Shown: positions 61,265-64,000 of the stretch, piece after piece
Layout of the letters: every line of letters begins with the position of its first letter
Position numbering within the stretch: position 1 is the first letter of the stretch
From: Halomicrococcus gelatinilyticus
GTDB lineage: Archaea; Halobacteriota; Halobacteria; Halobacteriales; Haladaptataceae
Assembly: GCA_024227995.1 (NCBI GenBank)
Contig: CP100465.1
Coordinates: 2,108,001 to 2,172,000, forward strand
Direction of reading: 5' to 3'
DNA length: 64,000 bases
Position numbers and translations under genes: made by a program
Notes under the pieces: model-generated
Databases searched by the model: none
The model's input: the letters and a program-made list of their open reading frames with translations, nothing else
Told to the model about the DNA's origin: nothing

Positions 61265-61951
61265 TCACCCGCCCGCGCTCTCCGCTTCGAGTTCGCTGAC
61301 TAGCTCCGACAGCGTCGCCAGGTCGTACTGGCCGGGCGCGGTCGCGTCGGCGGCGTCGACCGGCGCGTACCCGATCTTCGACCCGTACAGCGGGGCGACG
61401 GCCCGGGAGTGCCGGCCCGCCTCGCCCATCGCCATCGTCGCCACGGTCCGTCCCTCGGCGTCGAGTTCGTCGGTCACGGCGAGGAGGTCGAGGACGTCCC
61501 GTCGCGACTCCGCGGTCACGGCGAGCTTGCCGACGTCCGCGCGGTCGGTCGCGGTGACGAGTAGCTCACGCATCGACGCGCAGTCCGGCGTCGCCTGGAA
61601 GTCGTGGACGGAGGCGACGACGGCGACGTCGCGGTCGCGGGCGTGCTCGGCGACGCGAGCGCCGTCCTCGAGCAGACTCTCGAGTTCGACGTCGACCGCC
61701 TCGACCGCCGGGTGGTCGACCGCCGCTTCGAGTTTGTCGAGGCGCTCGTCGCCGTCGGGGGCCTCGCCGCCCTCCCACGTGACGCGGTTGGTGACGAGTA
61801 TCGGCAGGTCGCCGTCGTAGTCGTCGAGCGCGGCCAGTGGGTCGGTCGCGAGGTCCATCCGGAACTCGACGGCGTCGGCGTGGGGGTCGGCCCGCGACGC
61901 CGCGTCGAGGTCGGCCGTGCTCGCCGCGAGGACGAACGAGTCGAACTCCAT
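61265..61951 (-). CDS. aroD: 3-Dehydroquinate dehydratase, type I
   Basis: A 228-residue TIM-barrel enzyme of the shikimate pathway, converting 3-dehydroquinate to 3-dehydroshikimate through a Schiff base. 'HADAVEFRMDLATDP' with the conserved ELR-type region, 'VVASVHDFQATPD' with the active-site His, 'ADVGKLAVTAES' with the Schiff-base Lys, and 'MGEAGRHSRAVAPLYGS' are visible in order. The start is ATG 61951. Confidence 0.94.
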   Translation of the reverse strand: MEFDSFVLAASTADLDAASRADPHADAVEFRMDLATDPLAALDDYDGDLPILVTNRVTWEGGEAPDGDERLDKLEAAVDHPAVEAVDVELESLLEDGARVAEHARDRDVAVVASVHDFQATPDCASMRELLVTATDRADVGKLAVTAESRRDVLDLLAVTDELDAEGRTVATMAMGEAGRHSRAVAPLYGSKIGYAPVDAADATAPGQYDLATLSELVSELEAESAGG

Positions 61952-62011
61952 GCCGGTGCGTCGTCGCGCACGGGCAAAAGAGTCCCCGGTTGCCGGTAGT
62001 TCTCCGGCGCG

Positions 62012-63058
62012 TCACCCGGTGTACGGTTCGTGGGTGGCGACGAACCGGTCGCCGGGGTGGTCGGCCTCGACGCGGTCGACGTCCGTGACCGCGTAGAACT
62101 GCAGGTCCTCCTCCTGGCGGGTCTTCACCGGGAAGTCGTAGTTCGCGGCGTCGTAGCCGAGGTCGCCGTCGTGCTCGCGGGCGAACCGCCGGTGGGCGTC
62201 GAGGCGCTCGTCGGCCTTCCGGCGCGAGAGCGCGGGCGCCTCGGCGGCGCGGTCGTCGAACACGCCCGTGAACTCCGCGTCGAGTTCGTACCCCACCGAG
62301 TTCCGCCCGGCGACCATCGCGGCCAGCGAGGTGGTGCCGGTTCCCCAGAACGGGTCGAGGACGGTGTCGCCGTAGACGGAGTACATGTTGACGAGACGGT
62401 ATGGGAGCTCGAAGGGGAAGGCAGCCGAGCGCTCGCGGAGGTCGCCGTGGTCGAGGTCCTGGGTCTCGCCGCGGACGTCGGTCCAGAGGTCGGAGAACCA
62501 GCGGTTGCGCTCCTCCCAGAAGTACGCCGCCTCGTACCGGCGGTCGGCCCCCGGCTCCAGCTCGCGCGGGTCGCCGTTCCGGAAGATGAGGACGTACTCG
62601 TGTTCGAGCGCGGCGTAGGCGTTCGGCGGCACCATCCCCGAGCCCATGAACTTCGTCAGGCGGTTCGACGGCTTGCGCCAGAGGATGTCCGGCAGCGGTC
62701 GCAGGCCGCGGTCCTGGAGGTCGCGGGTCACCCTGGCGTGGTTCGGGAACAGCTGAAAGGAGTCGTCGACTTTCCGGGTGGCGTCGCCGACGTTGACGGC
62801 TGCGACGCCGCCGGGCGCCAGCACGCGCGACAGCTCCGCCCAGACGGCGTCGAGGGCGTCGTGCATCGCCTCGTAGGCGGCGTCGCCGTCGCCGCTGTCC
62901 AGGTGCTCGCCGACGGCGGGGTCGAGGTCGGCGAACAGGTCGTCCCACATCTCGATCATCGGATACGGCGGGGAGGTGACGACGAGGTCGACCGAGTCGT
63001 CCGGCACCGTCGTCATCGCCGCCGCGTCGCCGACGTGTATCTCGTGCTCGGTCTTCAT
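62012..63058 (-). CDS. zim: Site-specific DNA methyltransferase (TSPPY type, probable cytosine-N4, CTAG-specific Zim-like)
   Basis: A 348-residue beta-class DNA methyltransferase. The catalytic motif IV is TSPPY (28-32), the form typical of N4-cytosine enzymes, and it precedes the AdoMet motif I 'DTVLDPFWGTGTT' near 237-249, the beta order. No restriction endonuclease is adjacent, so it is an orphan. Haloarchaea share a conserved orphan enzyme (Zim in Haloferax) that methylates CTAG; the length and motif order fit, so the symbol is given with moderate confidence. The start is ATG 63058. Confidence 0.8.
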   Translation of the reverse strand: MKTEHEIHVGDAAAMTTVPDDSVDLVVTSPPYPMIEMWDDLFADLDPAVGEHLDSGDGDAAYEAMHDALDAVWAELSRVLAPGGVAAVNVGDATRKVDDSFQLFPNHARVTRDLQDRGLRPLPDILWRKPSNRLTKFMGSGMVPPNAYAALEHEYVLIFRNGDPRELEPGADRRYEAAYFWEERNRWFSDLWTDVRGETQDLDHGDLRERSAAFPFELPYRLVNMYSVYGDTVLDPFWGTGTTSLAAMVAGRNSVGYELDAEFTGVFDDRAAEAPALSRRKADERLDAHRRFAREHDGDLGYDAANYDFPVKTRQEEDLQFYAVTDVDRVEADHPGDRFVATHEPYTG

Positions 63059-63142
63059 TTCGGTCGCTACGGGAACGTTTCACCCCCCACAAAAACATCT
63101 TTTCAAACGGTCGGGCGTTCGCAGCGCCTGGCGCTCCGGGCG

Positions 63143-64000
63143 TTACAGCGCGACGGTGCCTTCCTCGGCCTCGAGGAGTTCGTGGTAGCGGTTGCGGATG
63201 GTGACCTCGCTGATGTCGGCCACATCGCTGACCTCGGCCTGCGTGGTCTTCTCGTTGGTGAGGAGGGCGGCAGCGTAGACGGCGGCGGCGGCGAGGCCGA
63301 CCGGCGACTTCCCGCTGTGGACGCCCTGCTCCTTGGCGGTCTTCAGCAGCGACCGCGCGCGGTGCTCGGCCTCGTCGGAGAGGTCGAGCCCCGACGCGAA
63401 CCGCGGGACGTAGCTCTCGGGGTCCGCGGGCTTCACCTCGAGGCTCAGTTCGCGGACGACGTAGCGGTAGGTGCGCGCGACCTCGCTCTTCTCGACGCGG
63501 CTCACGTCCGCGATCTCGTCGAGGCTGCGGGGGACGCCGGCCTGGCGCGCCGCGGCGTAGACGCAGGCCGTCGAGACGCCCTCGATGGAACGGCCGGGGA
63601 GGAGGTCCTCGTCGAGCGCGCGGCGGTAGATGACCGACGCCGTCTCGCGGACGTTCTCGGGAAGGCCGAGGGCGCTGGCCATGCGGTCGATCTCGCCGAG
63701 CGCCTGCTTCAGGTTGCGCTCTTTCGAGTCGCGGGTGCGGAAGCGCTCGTTCCACTTGCGCAGGCGCTGCATCTTCTCGCGCTGGCGCGACCCCAGCGAG
63801 TTGCCGTAGGCGTCCTTGTCCCGCCAGTCGATGTTCGTCGACAGCCCCTTGTCGTGCATCGTGTTCGTCGTCGGTGCCCCGACGCGGGACTTCTCGTTCT
63901 TCTCCTTGGCGTCGAAGGCGCGCCACTCCGGCCCGCGGTCGACGTTGTCCTCCTCGACCACGAGACCGCAGTCCTCGCAGACGGTCTCGCCGTGCTCGGA
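63143..64000 (-). CDS. tfb: Transcription initiation factor TFB (partial, 5' end outside window)
   Basis: The visible 285 residues cover almost the whole factor that bridges TBP-bound promoter DNA and RNA polymerase. At the window edge is the second half of the zinc ribbon ('GETVCEDCGLVVEEDNVD'), then the B-finger 'RVGAPTTNTMHDKGLSTNI', and two cyclin repeats (about 110-200 and 205-285), with the recognition helix 'SDVADISEVTIRNRYHELLE' at the end. The frame is open to the edge, so the first one or two dozen residues are missing. Haloarchaea have several TFBs; which one this is cannot be told. Confidence 0.95.
   Translation of the reverse strand, partial: SEHGETVCEDCGLVVEEDNVDRGPEWRAFDAKEKNEKSRVGAPTTNTMHDKGLSTNIDWRDKDAYGNSLGSRQREKMQRLRKWNERFRTRDSKERNLKQALGEIDRMASALGLPENVRETASVIYRRALDEDLLPGRSIEGVSTACVYAAARQAGVPRSLDEIADVSRVEKSEVARTYRYVVRELSLEVKPADPESYVPRFASGLDLSDEAEHRARSLLKTAKEQGVHSGKSPVGLAAAAVYAAALLTNEKTTQAEVSDVADISEVTIRNRYHELLEAEEGTVAL

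Overview
The window is a piece of a haloarchaeal (class Halobacteria) chromosome. The DNA is very GC-rich and the predicted proteins are strongly acidic. Many genes have a TATA-like box about 27 bases before the start codon, as expected for leaderless haloarchaeal transcripts. Lineage-typical genes include TFB, a PGF-CTERM surface protein, the PitA chlorite-dismutase/Abm fusion, a DnaJ-ferredoxin fusion, a bacterio-opsin-activator-type regulator, a halobacterial transducer and a TSPPY-type orphan DNA methyltransferase. The species cannot be named from the sequence alone.

Layout. Positions 1-19.5 kb are ordinary core: an AEC transporter, two unrelated site-2 proteases, thiL, a flippase-like membrane protein, an ITPase, a PIN-like protein with an overlapping 30-codon gene, a sorted surface protein, PadR, PitA, a hexapeptide acyltransferase, a PQQ-type sugar dehydrogenase, an arylsulfotransferase-like protein, pyrF, a HAD phosphatase and fxsA. 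From 19.5 to 23.4 kb there is a decayed 3.8-kb element in tRNA-Ile(GAT). It has a broken tyrosine integrase, small unknown genes and a low-GC Tat lipoprotein esterase, and is bounded by an 87-bp repeat. From 23.7 to 32.3 kb come a regulator and an S41 peptidase (divergent), a large sensor-regulator, glutamate dehydrogenase and a secreted subtilase.

Positions 32.5-36.3 kb are gene-poor. They hold tRNA-Val(TAC) and tRNA-Phe(GAA), each followed by a duplicate of its own 3' end, plus small membrane and zinc-ribbon genes, a glutamine-rich protein with a hairpin leader and a doubly frameshifted SH3 gene. Positions 36.3-49.9 kb are mixed: a metzincin-like membrane protein lacking the catalytic Glu, a beta-helix protein, DnaJ-ferredoxin, a doubly frameshifted rhodanese/MBL gene, UspA, MATE, three near-identical cold-shock proteins, OsmC flanked by a duplicated cytochrome P450 3' end, and a creatininase homologue. 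Positions 50-64 kb return to core: two convergent cis-prenyltransferase homologues (one without the catalytic Asp), a chemotaxis transducer, a fructosamine-kinase-like protein, metG, pyk, aroD, the DNA methyltransferase and a TFB gene cut by the window edge.

The strongest themes are: (1) every tRNA in the window carries a 3'-end duplication, so all three look like used integration sites; (2) gene decay by frameshift clusters around these sites; (3) there are several very short genes or structured leaders, including a leaderless 16-residue micro-ORF before metG.
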